From assembly GCF_000298295.1 (NCBI RefSeq), contig NZ_AMGM01000020.1, forward strand, positions 1 through 59,570: 59,570 bases of DNA. The letters run 5' to 3'. Positions 34,133 to 42,998 of this stretch are shown piece after piece; the stretch's first letter is position 1; every line of letters begins with the position of its first letter. The translations under genes were made by a program, and so were the position numbers. This DNA is from Cecembia lonarensis LW9 (lineage in GTDB: Bacteria > Bacteroidota > Bacteroidia > Cytophagales > Cyclobacteriaceae). The notes under the pieces were generated by a model. It worked only from the letters and a program-made list of their open reading frames with translations, was not told the origin of the DNA and searched no databases.

Positions 34133-36004
34133 ATGAAAAAGTCCTACCTTTTTATTCCGTTTTGGATACTGCTTATTATCAATCTTAACGTTCAGGCACA
34201 AAATGCCGATTTTGTTGCTGAAAATTATGACAAAAAGGAATATCAAATCCCCATGCGTGATGGCGTGAAACTACATACGGTGGTATATAGCCCAAAAGAC
34301 AAGGGGCAAGCCTACCCTTTTGTCATGCAACGAACACCTTACAGTTCCGGCCCTTATGGTGAGGGAAAAATGAAAACACTCCTCGGGCCTTCAGAAAAAA
34401 TGATGAAAGACGGTTACATTTTTGTTTATCAAGATGTGAGGGGTCGTTGGATGTCTGAGGGAGACTATGACAACATGCGGCCAACTGTTTCCCACCGAAA
34501 AAAAGGTAGTAAGGAAATCGATGAAAGCACTGATACGTATGATACCATAGAATGGCTTTTGAAAAATATTCAAAACCACAATGGAAAATTTGGACAGTGG
34601 GGTATTTCCTATCCTGGCTTCTATTCTGCTGCTTCCCTACCATTTGCCCATCCTGCCTTGAAAGCTGTATCTCCTCAGGCACCTATTGGAGACTTCTACT
34701 TTGATGATTTCCACCACAATGGGGCTTACTTTTTAAGCTACTGGGTGGCCACCTCTGTTTTTGGCTATCAGCATGATGGTCCTACGGATAAACCTTGGTA
34801 TCAGATGGTCAACCCAGGCACCAAAGATGCTTACCAGTTCTTTATGGATATGGGTTCTCTAAAAAATGCCGATAAATACTACGGAGAAGACAATTTCTTC
34901 TGGACCCAGTTGAAAGAAAATCCTGATTACAATGAATTTTGGCAAAAAAGAAGCATCATTCCACACTTAAACGAGGTGAAACCTGCGGTAATGACCGTGG
35001 GAGGTTGGTTTGATGCGGAAGACCTCTACGGTCCTTTGACAATTTATAAGACCATAGAGAAAAACAATCCTGACTCTTATAATACTTTGGTGATGGGGCC
35101 TTGGTCCCATGGAGATTGGTCCAGGGAGAGAGGTTTTCAGCAAGTGTCCAACGTATACTTCGGTGATTCAATCTCTACTTGGTACCAACATCATGTAGAA
35201 GCCGTCTTTTTTGAGCATTTTCTCAAAGGACCCGCAGATGGGCGAACCAAGCTTCCTGAAGCCTATATTTTTGATACGGGGAAAAATGAATGGAGGATGT
35301 TTGACGCTTGGCCTCCTAAAGAGGCAAAGCATGAAATTTTTTACCCCCATGCTAATGGTACACTGAGTACAGAAGCACCCAAAGGCAATGATGAGTCGGT
35401 TTTTATATCCGACCCGTCCAAACCTGTCCCATACAGTCCGGATATCAAATTCAATTTCACTCCCAGAAAATACATGGCTGATGACCAGCGTTTTGCTGCC
35501 AGAAGACCTGATGTACTGGTTTTTGAGACAGATGTTCTGGAAGAAGATGTGACTTTGGCAGGTGAAATTCTGGCCAAGCTGATGGTTTCTACTTCGGAAA
35601 CCGATGCCGATTGGATTGTCAAACTGGTAGATGTGTTTCCCCATGATACCCCTGACCATGAAAGGGTCCAACAGGGCACGCACCTGAGTAATTACCATAT
35701 GATGGTACGCTCAGAAGTTATCCGTGGCAGGTACAGGGAAAGCTTCTCTGATCCCAAGCCGTTTGTTTCAGGACAGAAAACCGAAGTTCCTTTGCAGCTG
35801 CAGGATGTCATGCATACTTTCAAGAAAGGCCACAAGATTCAAATTCAGATTCAAAGTACTTGGTTTCCTTTGATAGACAGGAATCCGCAAAAATATGTTG
35901 AAAACATTTTCAAAGCCGATGATGAAGATTTTATCAAAGCCACCCATAAGGTCTACCATGATGCGGATCAACCTACCGCCATACATGTTCAGGTTTTAAA
36001 ATAA
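34133..36004 (+). CDS. Exported CocE/NonD-family hydrolase (X-Pro dipeptidyl peptidase S15 type)
   Basis: 623 residues. A signal peptide covers about 1-23 (ending NVQAQN). The alpha/beta-hydrolase domain has the nucleophile Ser159 in WGISYPGFY, the acid in GGWFDAEDLYGPL and the base in MGPWSHGDW; the C-terminal part from about 400 is the X-Pro peptidase-type beta-sandwich (RPDVLVFETDVLEEDVTLAGEI). The family includes cocaine esterase, glutaryl-7-ACA acylase and dipeptidyl peptidases; here an exported peptidase or amide/ester hydrolase is most likely. The downstream spacer is made of three four-hairpin modules. Confidence 0.9.
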   Translation: MKKSYLFIPFWILLIINLNVQAQNADFVAENYDKKEYQIPMRDGVKLHTVVYSPKDKGQAYPFVMQRTPYSSGPYGEGKMKTLLGPSEKMMKDGYIFVYQDVRGRWMSEGDYDNMRPTVSHRKKGSKEIDESTDTYDTIEWLLKNIQNHNGKFGQWGISYPGFYSAASLPFAHPALKAVSPQAPIGDFYFDDFHHNGAYFLSYWVATSVFGYQHDGPTDKPWYQMVNPGTKDAYQFFMDMGSLKNADKYYGEDNFFWTQLKENPDYNEFWQKRSIIPHLNEVKPAVMTVGGWFDAEDLYGPLTIYKTIEKNNPDSYNTLVMGPWSHGDWSRERGFQQVSNVYFGDSISTWYQHHVEAVFFEHFLKGPADGRTKLPEAYIFDTGKNEWRMFDAWPPKEAKHEIFYPHANGTLSTEAPKGNDESVFISDPSKPVPYSPDIKFNFTPRKYMADDQRFAARRPDVLVFETDVLEEDVTLAGEILAKLMVSTSETDADWIVKLVDVFPHDTPDHERVQQGTHLSNYHMMVRSEVIRGRYRESFSDPKPFVSGQKTEVPLQLQDVMHTFKKGHKIQIQIQSTWFPLIDRNPQKYVENIFKADDEDFIKATHKVYHDADQPTAIHVQVLK

Positions 36005-36135
36005 AAAATAGGAAAAAAGGAGAAAGGAAAATGGGAAAGGGGGAAAGGAGAAAGCAGACTGGGGCCGAAGTGGCAAATCTCGTGAAGTAAATGTTCAACT
36101 GTTATCCTGTTAGCGTGGTTCGAAAGGTGTTTCTC

Positions 36136-36249
36136 TTGTCCGGAGTTTTCAACTCTGGACTGTTGGATGTTGAGCTTTTAGCTCAGGTATTGAATGGGTT
36201 AGAAAACTCAGAATTCAATAGTCCCGCGTTCGGAAACGCGTGACAACGT
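36136..36249 (+). repeat. Four-hairpin module, copy 6
   Basis: All four stems are present. The last is CGCGTT-CGG-AAACGCG, the T:A version of the stem seen as C:G in copies 2 and 7. Confidence 0.85.
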
Positions 36250-36296
36250 ACACGAATTCTATTTCTTTATCGCACCGTTTTCTCTTGCTGAATCTA

Positions 36297-36409
36297 TTGT
36301 CCGGAATTTTCAACTCTGGACTGTTGGATGTTGAGCTTTTAGCTCAGGTATTGACTGGGTTAGAAAACTCAGGGTTCAATAGTCCCGCGCTGCAAGTGCG
36401 TGACAGCGT
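36297..36409 (+). repeat. Four-hairpin module, copy 7
   Basis: All four stems are present. The last is CGCGCT-GCA-AGTGCG, with a G.T wobble that keeps the helix closed. Confidence 0.85.
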
Positions 36410-36455
36410 ACACGAATTCTATTTCTTTAACGCACCGTTTTCTCTTGCCGAATCT

Positions 36456-36570
36456 GTTGTCCGGAGTTTTCAACTCTGGACAGCTGCTTGCTGAGCTTTT
36501 AGCTCAGGTATTGACTGGGTTAGAGAACGCAGAATTCAATAGTCCCGCGTTCGGAAACGCGTGACAACGT
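36456..36570 (+). repeat. Four-hairpin module, copy 8
   Basis: All four stems are recognisable; the third is weakened (AGAGAACGCAG). The last stem is again the TT-CGG-AA form. Confidence 0.85.
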
Positions 36571-36757
36571 ACACAGCATTTTAAACTTTAATCCTTAAGC
36601 TTTTAAACTTCTCTTCTTAAAAAGTCTCTTCGTGCCTGCGTCCCTCTGTCTCTCCTTACAACGCAGATCCTACTTTTTACACTTCGACAAGCTCAGTGCT
36701 TCGCTTTCACTTTTTCCTTTGGCGTTTTTCCTTTTCCTGCTTTCCGATAAACTTCTT

Positions 36758-36765
36758 TAACTTTG
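36758..36765 (+). promoter_or_regulatory. -7 box TAACTTTG of the M3 peptidase promoter
   Basis: A full match to TAnnTTTG, 36 bases before the ATG at 36802. The longer open frame starting at 36763 would begin inside this box, which supports the later start. Confidence 0.5.
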
Positions 36766-36801
36766 TCTCTGTTAATATCAAGAAGACAAAACAAAGATTT
36801 T

Positions 36802-38838
36802 ATGAATCCATTATTGGAAAAATTCAACACCCCATTTGAAACTGCACCTTTTCATCTGATTAACAATGAACACTATTTACCGGCTATCAAGGAAGCCATC
36901 CAACTGGCCAAGGCAGAGATTGAGGCGATAAAAGCTGTACCGGTCCCTGATTTTGACAATACCATTGTGGCCTTGGATAGAGCTGGAGAGCAACTCAATA
37001 CCGTTTCTTCTATTTTTTTCAACCTCAACAGTGCCGAAACCAATGACACCATTCAGGCTTTGGCCAGAGAAATCTCTCCCCTCCTGACTGCCCATGGCAA
37101 TGACATCCTTTTGGATGAGGAGCTTTTTGGCCGTATCCAACAGGTATATGAACAAAAATCTGATCTGCCGCTAACAGAAGAACAAACCACACTTCTGGAC
37201 AAAACCTACAAAGCTTTTGTTCGCAATGGGGCCAAACTGGATGAGGCACAAAAAGCCCAGCTCAGGGAGATAGACCGGGAATTGTCCCAATTTGGGCTGA
37301 AATTTGGCGAAAACGTATTGGCTGAGACCAACAAATATACATTGGTAATCGATAAAGAGGATGACCTGAAAGGACTGCCTGAAGCCATCAAGGAGGCGGC
37401 TGCACAAACGGCTGAAGAAAAAGGTCAGGCTGGAAAATGGGTCTTCACCTTGGCTTTCCCCAGTTATATCCCTTTTATGACCTATGCGGAAAACAGGGAA
37501 TTGAGAAAGCAGCTCTTCATTGCCTATAATACCAAATCCAGCAAAGGAGATGAGCTGGATAACCAACAGCACATCAAGGACATGCTGCGGTTGAAAAATG
37601 AAAGGGCCCAACTGTTGGGATATGCCAATTATGCCGATTTTGTACTGGAAGAGCGCATGGCCAAAAGTGCTCCAGCAGTGATCGACTTTCTGCAAAACCT
37701 ATTGGAAAAAGCCAAATCCAAAGCCGAAGAGGAAGTGAAAGAATTGGCAGATTTTGCAAAAAAATTGGATGGTATAGCACAATTGGAAAAATGGGATTTC
37801 GCCTACTACTCAGAGAAACTGAAGAAGGAAAAATATGAAATTGATGATGAGTTGCTGCGTCCTTATTTCAAGTTGGAAAATGTGATTGAAGGGGTCTTCA
37901 CCACTGCAGAAAAGCTCTTTGGTATCCGCTTTGTCGAGAATTCAGAAATCCCCAAATACCATGCTGAGGTAACCACATATGAAGTCGTAGATTCAGATGG
38001 CAAGCATCTTGCGGTATTTTATGCGGACTTTTTCCCAAGGGCTGGAAAAAGAAACGGGGCTTGGATGACCAGTTTCCGTGGCCAAAAAATCATCAATGGG
38101 AAAGATCATAGACCTCATGTATCCATTGTCTGCAATTTCACCAAACCCACCAAGACTAAGCCTTCCCTTTTGACCTTCAATGAGGTAACTACCTTGTTCC
38201 ATGAATTTGGCCATGCCCTTCACGGCATGTTGGCAAAAGGAAACTATGAGTCACTTTCCGGTACCAGTGTATATTGGGATTTTGTAGAGTTGCCTTCACA
38301 GATTTTCGAAAACTGGTGTTATGAAAAAGAGTGCTTGGATCTTTTTGCCAAACATTATGAAACCGGAAAAACTATACCAGCAGAATTGATACAAAAAATC
38401 AAAAACGCTGCTAATTTTCAGCAAGGCTATCAGACCCTAAGGCAGATTAGTTTTGGTCTACTTGATATGGCCTATCATGGTACAGATCCCAAAAAGGTAA
38501 AGGATATTCCTGCCTTCGAAAAAGCAGCCATGAAGGAAACGCAACTACTTCCAGAGGTGGAAGGAACTTTGATGAGTACTTCCTTTTCCCATATCTTCCA
38601 AGGGGGTTATGCTGCAGGTTATTACAGTTACAAATGGGCAGAGGTATTGGACGCTGATGCTTTTGAGCTTTTTCTGGAGCGAGGTATATTTGACCGGCAA
38701 ACTGCGGATGCTTTTAAGGAACACATTTTGTCGGCGGGAGGGCGTGAGCATCCAAGCATTCTGTATCAAAAATTCAGGGGAAGAGCGCCCAAACCGGAGG
38801 CCTTATTGAAAAGGGCGGGACTCTTGACACAGTCCTAA
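36802..38838 (+). CDS. M3-family metallopeptidase (oligopeptidase A / Dcp type)
   Basis: 678 residues from the ATG at 36802 (MNPLLEKFNTPFETAPFHLI), the typical length and N-terminus of this family; the frame is open for 13 codons upstream but overlaps a promoter box. The zinc site HEFGHALHG is at about codon 466, with the third ligand in a following ENWCYE-type segment. The C-terminus SHIFQGGYAAGYYSYKWAEVLDADAFELF is characteristic. No signal peptide is seen, so it is probably cytosolic and degrades short peptides from import or protein turnover, together with the exported peptidases nearby. A long bidirectional hairpin follows. Confidence 0.94.
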   Translation: MNPLLEKFNTPFETAPFHLINNEHYLPAIKEAIQLAKAEIEAIKAVPVPDFDNTIVALDRAGEQLNTVSSIFFNLNSAETNDTIQALAREISPLLTAHGNDILLDEELFGRIQQVYEQKSDLPLTEEQTTLLDKTYKAFVRNGAKLDEAQKAQLREIDRELSQFGLKFGENVLAETNKYTLVIDKEDDLKGLPEAIKEAAAQTAEEKGQAGKWVFTLAFPSYIPFMTYAENRELRKQLFIAYNTKSSKGDELDNQQHIKDMLRLKNERAQLLGYANYADFVLEERMAKSAPAVIDFLQNLLEKAKSKAEEEVKELADFAKKLDGIAQLEKWDFAYYSEKLKKEKYEIDDELLRPYFKLENVIEGVFTTAEKLFGIRFVENSEIPKYHAEVTTYEVVDSDGKHLAVFYADFFPRAGKRNGAWMTSFRGQKIINGKDHRPHVSIVCNFTKPTKTKPSLLTFNEVTTLFHEFGHALHGMLAKGNYESLSGTSVYWDFVELPSQIFENWCYEKECLDLFAKHYETGKTIPAELIQKIKNAANFQQGYQTLRQISFGLLDMAYHGTDPKKVKDIPAFEKAAMKETQLLPEVEGTLMSTSFSHIFQGGYAAGYYSYKWAEVLDADAFELFLERGIFDRQTADAFKEHILSAGGREHPSILYQKFRGRAPKPEALLKRAGLLTQS

Positions 38839-38845
38839 AAATAAT

Positions 38846-38883
38846 CCCTGTTGGGCATTTATCGAAGTAAATGCCCAACAGGG
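38846..38883. terminator. Bidirectional terminator hairpin
   Basis: CCCTGTTGGGCATTTA-TCGAAG-TAAATGCCCAACAGGG, a 16-bp perfect stem between two convergent genes. Downstream runs are only weakly U-rich (ATTATTTTTA on the minus side). Confidence 0.8.
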
Positions 38884-38930
38884 AATTCAAGCAAAAAACA
38901 GAAGTTAATTGCCCATTCTTTGAACCGGAA

Positions 38931-40379
38931 TTATCGCACTTTGTTTTGATCTGCTCTGAAGTGCAAAGGGGGATCCATGTCCCCTATCAAAGGTTCATAA
39001 ACCAGTCCGTCCAGTCTTTCGTCAAATTCCTTTCTGGCTTCTTTGATCAACAAAGGATTTAAAATCAGATCTTTACCTGTGAGGGCCATGGTTTTGGCAG
39101 CAACCATCATGCCTTTGTATCCTATGCTCATGCCATCCGCGGCTACCGCCTGCCAGGTATGGGCTGCAGTACCAGGTACCCAGGTAGCCGTACTGAGGCC
39201 AACTGTAGGCACCACATAACTTACATCTCCCACATCGGTAGAAGCTGGAAAATGGGTTAATTTATAAGGCTGAACCTCTTTGGCTACGGAAAGAGGAGGT
39301 ACCCTTGGAGAATTGAAGGTAGTCTGGATTTGCTTGGCAAACTCCATTTCTGATTCGTCATATTCCACTCCCCCTACTATACTTAGATTTTTATGCATGG
39401 TTTTGGCCAAAGTTTCATTGGGCAAAAGTCCATAGATTCCAGCCACTACTTCAACTTCTACCCTTGTGCCTGTACCCATCGCTGCGCCTTCAGCCGCTTT
39501 GATGACCCTTTGCCACATGTCTTTTACTTCAGTCACATCAGGATGTCTGATCATATATTCTACAACAGCATAGTCAGGAACAACATTGGCGGCCAAGCCA
39601 CCATTGGTAATTACATAATGGATCCTGCTCTCCTGATCCACGTGCTCCCGCATCATATTGACCATCATATTCATCGCTTCCACCCCATCCAGTGCAGAAC
39701 GTCCCCTTTCAGGAGCACCCGCAGCATGGGAGGTCTGACCATGGAATTTAAAGTAACCCTGCATGACAGCGGTACAGGTAGAGGCATTGGCTGCATTCCT
39801 GTCACCAGGATGCCAGTTGATGACTGCATCTACATCTTCAAACAAGCCTTCGCGGACCATATATACTTTTCCTGCCCCTCCTTCTTCTGCAGGAGTTCCA
39901 AATATTTTTATGGTGGCTTGGATATTATTGGCATCGATCCATTCTTTGAGGGCCACACCCGAAGCAACTACCGCAGTACCAAATAGGTTATGGCCACAAC
40001 CGTGCCCGTTACCCCCTTCTACCAAAACAGATCGGAAAGGAACTGCATCCTGAGAAAGACCGGGAAGCGCATCGTACTCGGCCAAGAACCCAATGACCGG
40101 ACCTCCCTTGTCGTAGGTTGCTAAAAAAGAGGTTGGCATACCTGCCAAGCCGGTTTCAACTTTGAAACCGGCAGCCTTAAGTTCTTCAACCAGGATTTTA
40201 GAGCTGGTAAACTCCAAATAGCCTAATTCCGGATTTTCCCAAATTTCCCTGGCCACTTTAGAAAACCTCTCGGTATTGTTGTCCAGATTCTTGACAATAA
40301 AGGCATCGTGGGAAGTTTCCTGCGCCAGCCCGACATGACACAGCAGACCTGCCATGAAACTAAATATGATTTTCTTCAT
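38931..40379 (-). CDS. Exported M20-family amidohydrolase (AbgB-like)
   Basis: 482 residues. A signal peptide covers about 1-19 (MKKIIFSFMAGLLCHVGLAQE). The M20 metal-site motifs are GHGCGHNLFGTA near 128, GTPAEEGGAGKVYM near 160 and HFPASTDVGDVSYVVPTVG near 393. The dimerisation domain sits between. The closest well-known relatives are the p-aminobenzoyl-glutamate hydrolase subunit B and IAA-amino-acid hydrolase groups. Export points to extracytoplasmic cleavage of N-acyl amino acids or similar amides; the natural substrate is unknown. The last bases form part of the convergent region with the M3 gene. Confidence 0.9.
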   Translation of the reverse strand: MKKIIFSFMAGLLCHVGLAQETSHDAFIVKNLDNNTERFSKVAREIWENPELGYLEFTSSKILVEELKAAGFKVETGLAGMPTSFLATYDKGGPVIGFLAEYDALPGLSQDAVPFRSVLVEGGNGHGCGHNLFGTAVVASGVALKEWIDANNIQATIKIFGTPAEEGGAGKVYMVREGLFEDVDAVINWHPGDRNAANASTCTAVMQGYFKFHGQTSHAAGAPERGRSALDGVEAMNMMVNMMREHVDQESRIHYVITNGGLAANVVPDYAVVEYMIRHPDVTEVKDMWQRVIKAAEGAAMGTGTRVEVEVVAGIYGLLPNETLAKTMHKNLSIVGGVEYDESEMEFAKQIQTTFNSPRVPPLSVAKEVQPYKLTHFPASTDVGDVSYVVPTVGLSTATWVPGTAAHTWQAVAADGMSIGYKGMMVAAKTMALTGKDLILNPLLIKEARKEFDERLDGLVYEPLIGDMDPPLHFRADQNKVR

Positions 40380-40508
40380 GATTATATAATATTTATTTTG
40401 CTATTCATCTGATTTATAAAAATAGATTAAGCTATGGTAAAACAAAATAGAATTTTTTAAAAGTTGATTTAAACCCAGAAAAATGAGATAAAAGGTTTTT
40501 TTAGGGTA

Positions 40509-40542
40509 ATAAAAAAAGAGAACGCATCATGGCATTCTCTTT
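40509..40542 (-). terminator. Terminator hairpin downstream of the 28-residue frame
   Basis: AAAAAAGAGAA-CGCATCATGGCA-TTCTCTTTTTT, nearly symmetric with A and T tracts on both sides, so it could act in either direction. It lies about 70 bases after the stop of the small minus-strand frame. Confidence 0.75.
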
Positions 40543-40612
40543 TTTAACTCTTTAATCCATTTGAAAAGCATCAGCTGTCTTGTGCAAGTAGCTTAGCACT
40601 CCTTGGATCCTG

Positions 40613-40699
40613 TTAGACCACAATGAGTAACCCAACAAGGATCAACCACACGATTGACGAAATCGCCAACAGTACTTTGAATTGTTTTTCCTCGTTCAT
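40613..40699 (-). CDS. Candidate 28-residue single-span membrane peptide
   Basis: Read on the minus strand: MNEEKQFKVLLAISSIVWLI then LVGLLIVV and a TAA. A charged N-terminus of eight residues precedes an unbroken 20-residue hydrophobic span, the typical plan of small bacterial membrane peptides. It has an A-rich leader (GCAAAAAAAAAGCT before the ATG), an upstream TTTGTATATTTTGC that is close to a -7 region, and its own terminator, so it looks like an independent small gene. Homology could not be tested, and chance is possible for a frame this short. Confidence 0.5.
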   Translation of the reverse strand: MNEEKQFKVLLAISSIVWLILVGLLIVV

Positions 40700-40785
40700 A
40701 GCTTTTTTTTTGCAAAATATACAAATTATTTTGTAGTGAATCAAATAAACGAAAAATTTTCTTTTTAATTACGGATTTTTTTTGA

Positions 40786-41778
40786 TTAACTGCTCAATTC
40801 ATGGTAATGTTTTTGATTTTTTGACATGTTATTGGCATTCCAATCAATCTTGATATCCATAGGGAATTTTCTTACTGGACAGTCTGTAATTTGGCAATAA
40901 TGACAGCATTTTTCAGGAATACAAGGATCGGCATGTACAAAAACCTCCATCACACCCGGCCAATCCTCCTCTAATATTTGTTCAAGTTCCTCCACTTCAT
41001 CATGCACTTGCCCAAGGTCCAAGTAGTATGGCAGGGTAAGGTGCAGGTCAATATGCCTGTCTCCCCCATATTGTTGGACACGCATATTGTGTACATCAAT
41101 CCAATTGGGCTTTCTATGTCTATTGATCACATCCACTGTAGCTTCTACTGCAACAGGGTCTGCTTCATCCATCAAACCCGCTACTGACTTCCTGACCAAG
41201 CCATAACCTGAATAAAGGATATACAGCGAAAATAATATGGCAATGACAGAATCCAGGAAAAACAAATTTGTCAGATACATGACAAGCACACCTACGATCA
41301 AGAGCAGGGATGTCATGGTATCTACCAATAAATGCTTACCACTGGCACCTAAGGCAATGCTGTTGAGCTGTTTGCCTTTTTTCACCAAAAGCATACCAAC
41401 TACCCCATTTACAAAACCAGAAAGGGTAATCAGGACAATTCCTTCTACCAAATGTTCCAGTTCATTGGGAAAAAAGAAATTGTAAATAGACTGATAAATA
41501 ATAAACAAACCCGCAAGCATAATGAGCGTTCCCTCCACACCGGCACTAAAAAATTCAATTTTACCATGCCCATAGGGATGGTTATCGTCCCTGGGTCTGG
41601 AGCTGAGATAAATACTGTAAGAAGCAAAAGCTGCCGCCACCACATTGACGATACTTTCCAGGGCATCAGTTAGTATGGCGGTGGACTTGGTGATGTAAAA
41701 GGAATAAAACTTCACAATCAGTAGTAATACACTGACCAAAAATGAAATTTTTATCCAAAACGACTTTTCTCTTTCCAC
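40786..41778 (-). CDS. Cation diffusion facilitator family transporter
   Basis: 330 residues starting at a GTG (41778) preceded by AAGGAG. Six hydrophobic segments in the first 200 residues: the TM2 motif TDALESIVN and the TM5 motif LLVDTMTSLLL carry the metal-binding acidic residues. The C-terminal cytoplasmic domain (about 205-290) has the usual HIDLHLTLP. It exports Zn2+, Fe2+ or similar divalent ions in exchange for protons. Unusually it ends in a cysteine/histidine-rich stretch (HADPCIPEKCCHYCQITDCP) of five cysteines, then a soluble tail to ELSS; this may be a metal sensor. Single gene. Confidence 0.9.
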   Translation of the reverse strand: MEREKSFWIKISFLVSVLLLIVKFYSFYITKSTAILTDALESIVNVVAAAFASYSIYLSSRPRDDNHPYGHGKIEFFSAGVEGTLIMLAGLFIIYQSIYNFFFPNELEHLVEGIVLITLSGFVNGVVGMLLVKKGKQLNSIALGASGKHLLVDTMTSLLLIVGVLVMYLTNLFFLDSVIAILFSLYILYSGYGLVRKSVAGLMDEADPVAVEATVDVINRHRKPNWIDVHNMRVQQYGGDRHIDLHLTLPYYLDLGQVHDEVEELEQILEEDWPGVMEVFVHADPCIPEKCCHYCQITDCPVRKFPMDIKIDWNANNMSKNQKHYHELSS

Positions 41779-41914
41779 TCCTTTGGGGTTAAAGTGCCAA
41801 AATTAAACTAAATTTAAGAATTGCCTCGGATTTCACGGTTTCATATATGAAATCCCTAGCTAAGTATCAACCTGTCAACATATTAATTGTTATCCACAGT
41901 TCCTTTTCGCTGAT

Positions 41915-42988
41915 ATGACGAGTGATAAAAACAAACTACAGCTACCCACACATTTAAAAGTATTGTCGGTACTTTTGCTGATTATTGTGATTGTGTTTAT
42001 TCTCATTTTGGGAAAAAACCTTCTAATCCCCTTATTTTTAGCAGGATACATATCAGCACTTTTGGTACCTATGGGCAACTGGCTAGAGCGGAAAAAAATA
42101 TCACGTGTATTGAGTGCCGTTATATCTATGCTGACCGCAGTATTAGGGATTTTGGGTTTATTGACCTTCATTGCCCTGCAGGTGGCGAGCTTCAGCAGAG
42201 ACTTGGGCAATGTAGGGGAAAGGCTTAACAAGTACTTGGAAGATTTGGAAGTTTTCCTTTCTGATAAGTTAAAGATTGAGACAGGTATAGGCAAGGGGAT
42301 TGATCAGGATTACCTGATTGGTCTATTACAGGACAACAGCAGAAGTGTAGCAGATTTTATTTTTGGGACTTTGGGGTCTTTGACTTCATTTGTCCTTTTG
42401 ATTGTTTTCATGTTTTTTTTCTTACTCTATAGAGATCACCTTACACGGTTTATCTCCCATCTTTTCAAAGATCATGATCCTGAAAAGGTAGAAAATGAAA
42501 TCAAAAACCTGAGAAAGGTTATCCAAAAATATATCATAGGTGTCATGAAAGTTATGGCCATTCTTGCCGTTTTGAATACAGGTATACTATTTGGTTTTGG
42601 CATCAAGCATGCGATATTCTTTGGCGTATTGGCAGGGGTTTTAAATATCATTCCTTTTTTGGGTCCTTTTCTGGGCGCTATTTTACCTACCATCTTTGCG
42701 TTTCTTACAAAAGACAGCCTTTGGTATCCGGTAGGCATTGTCATAGCCTTTCAGGTGATACAACTGATAGAAAGTAATTTCCTTACCCCAAAAATTGTTG
42801 GCAGCAATGTTAACCTCAATGCTTTTGTCACTTTTCTAGGCTTGATGGTTGGGGCAGCCATTTGGGGCATTGCCGGGATGATTATCATCATTCCAACTTT
42901 GGCTGTACTCCGTCAAATTTTTGAACTGAATGAGGCAACTTTGCCCTTTGCTTTGTTGTTAGGAGAGGAAAGAGAAAATCAAACATAG
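41915..42988 (+). CDS. AI-2E family transporter (first copy)
   Basis: 357 residues. The family pattern is clear: two N-terminal membrane segments (LLLIIVIVFILILGKNLLIP and ISALLVPMGNWL), a soluble region with KYLEDLEVFL, a group of C-terminal membrane segments with GVLAGVLNIIPFLGPFLGAILP, and ESNFLTPKIVGSNVNLNAFVTFLGLMVGAAIWGIAGMIIIIP. Named after TqsA of E. coli, the family includes Na+/H+ antiporters and other exporters, so AI-2 export is not implied. It is followed after 10 bases by a TPR lipoprotein. A second, more divergent copy is at 56397-57479. Confidence 0.9.
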   Translation: MTSDKNKLQLPTHLKVLSVLLLIIVIVFILILGKNLLIPLFLAGYISALLVPMGNWLERKKISRVLSAVISMLTAVLGILGLLTFIALQVASFSRDLGNVGERLNKYLEDLEVFLSDKLKIETGIGKGIDQDYLIGLLQDNSRSVADFIFGTLGSLTSFVLLIVFMFFFLLYRDHLTRFISHLFKDHDPEKVENEIKNLRKVIQKYIIGVMKVMAILAVLNTGILFGFGIKHAIFFGVLAGVLNIIPFLGPFLGAILPTIFAFLTKDSLWYPVGIVIAFQVIQLIESNFLTPKIVGSNVNLNAFVTFLGLMVGAAIWGIAGMIIIIPTLAVLRQIFELNEATLPFALLLGEERENQT

Positions 42989-42998
42989 AATAAAGATC

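Larger units (their letters stand above)
36005..36801. repeat. 800-bp spacer with a tandem array of three four-hairpin modules
   Basis: No gene is seen. Three modules in forward orientation are at 36136-36249, 36297-36409 and 36456-36570, joined by near-identical linkers (CACGAATTCTATTTCTTTA, then CGCACCGTTTTCTCTTGC). About 36600-36665 is an 8-bp period array (CTTCGTGC, CTGCGTCC, CTCTGTCT) followed by ACTTCGACAAGCTCAGTGC, a common Bacteroidota palindrome piece. The M3 promoter box lies at the end. Confidence 0.85.
40380..40785. other. Spacer with a terminator and a very small reading frame
   Basis: 40507-40545 holds a terminator-like hairpin. 40613-40699 is a 28-codon frame on the minus strand, described separately. 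40700-40785 is AT-rich sequence containing probable promoter elements for that frame. Nothing else is seen. Confidence 0.6.
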
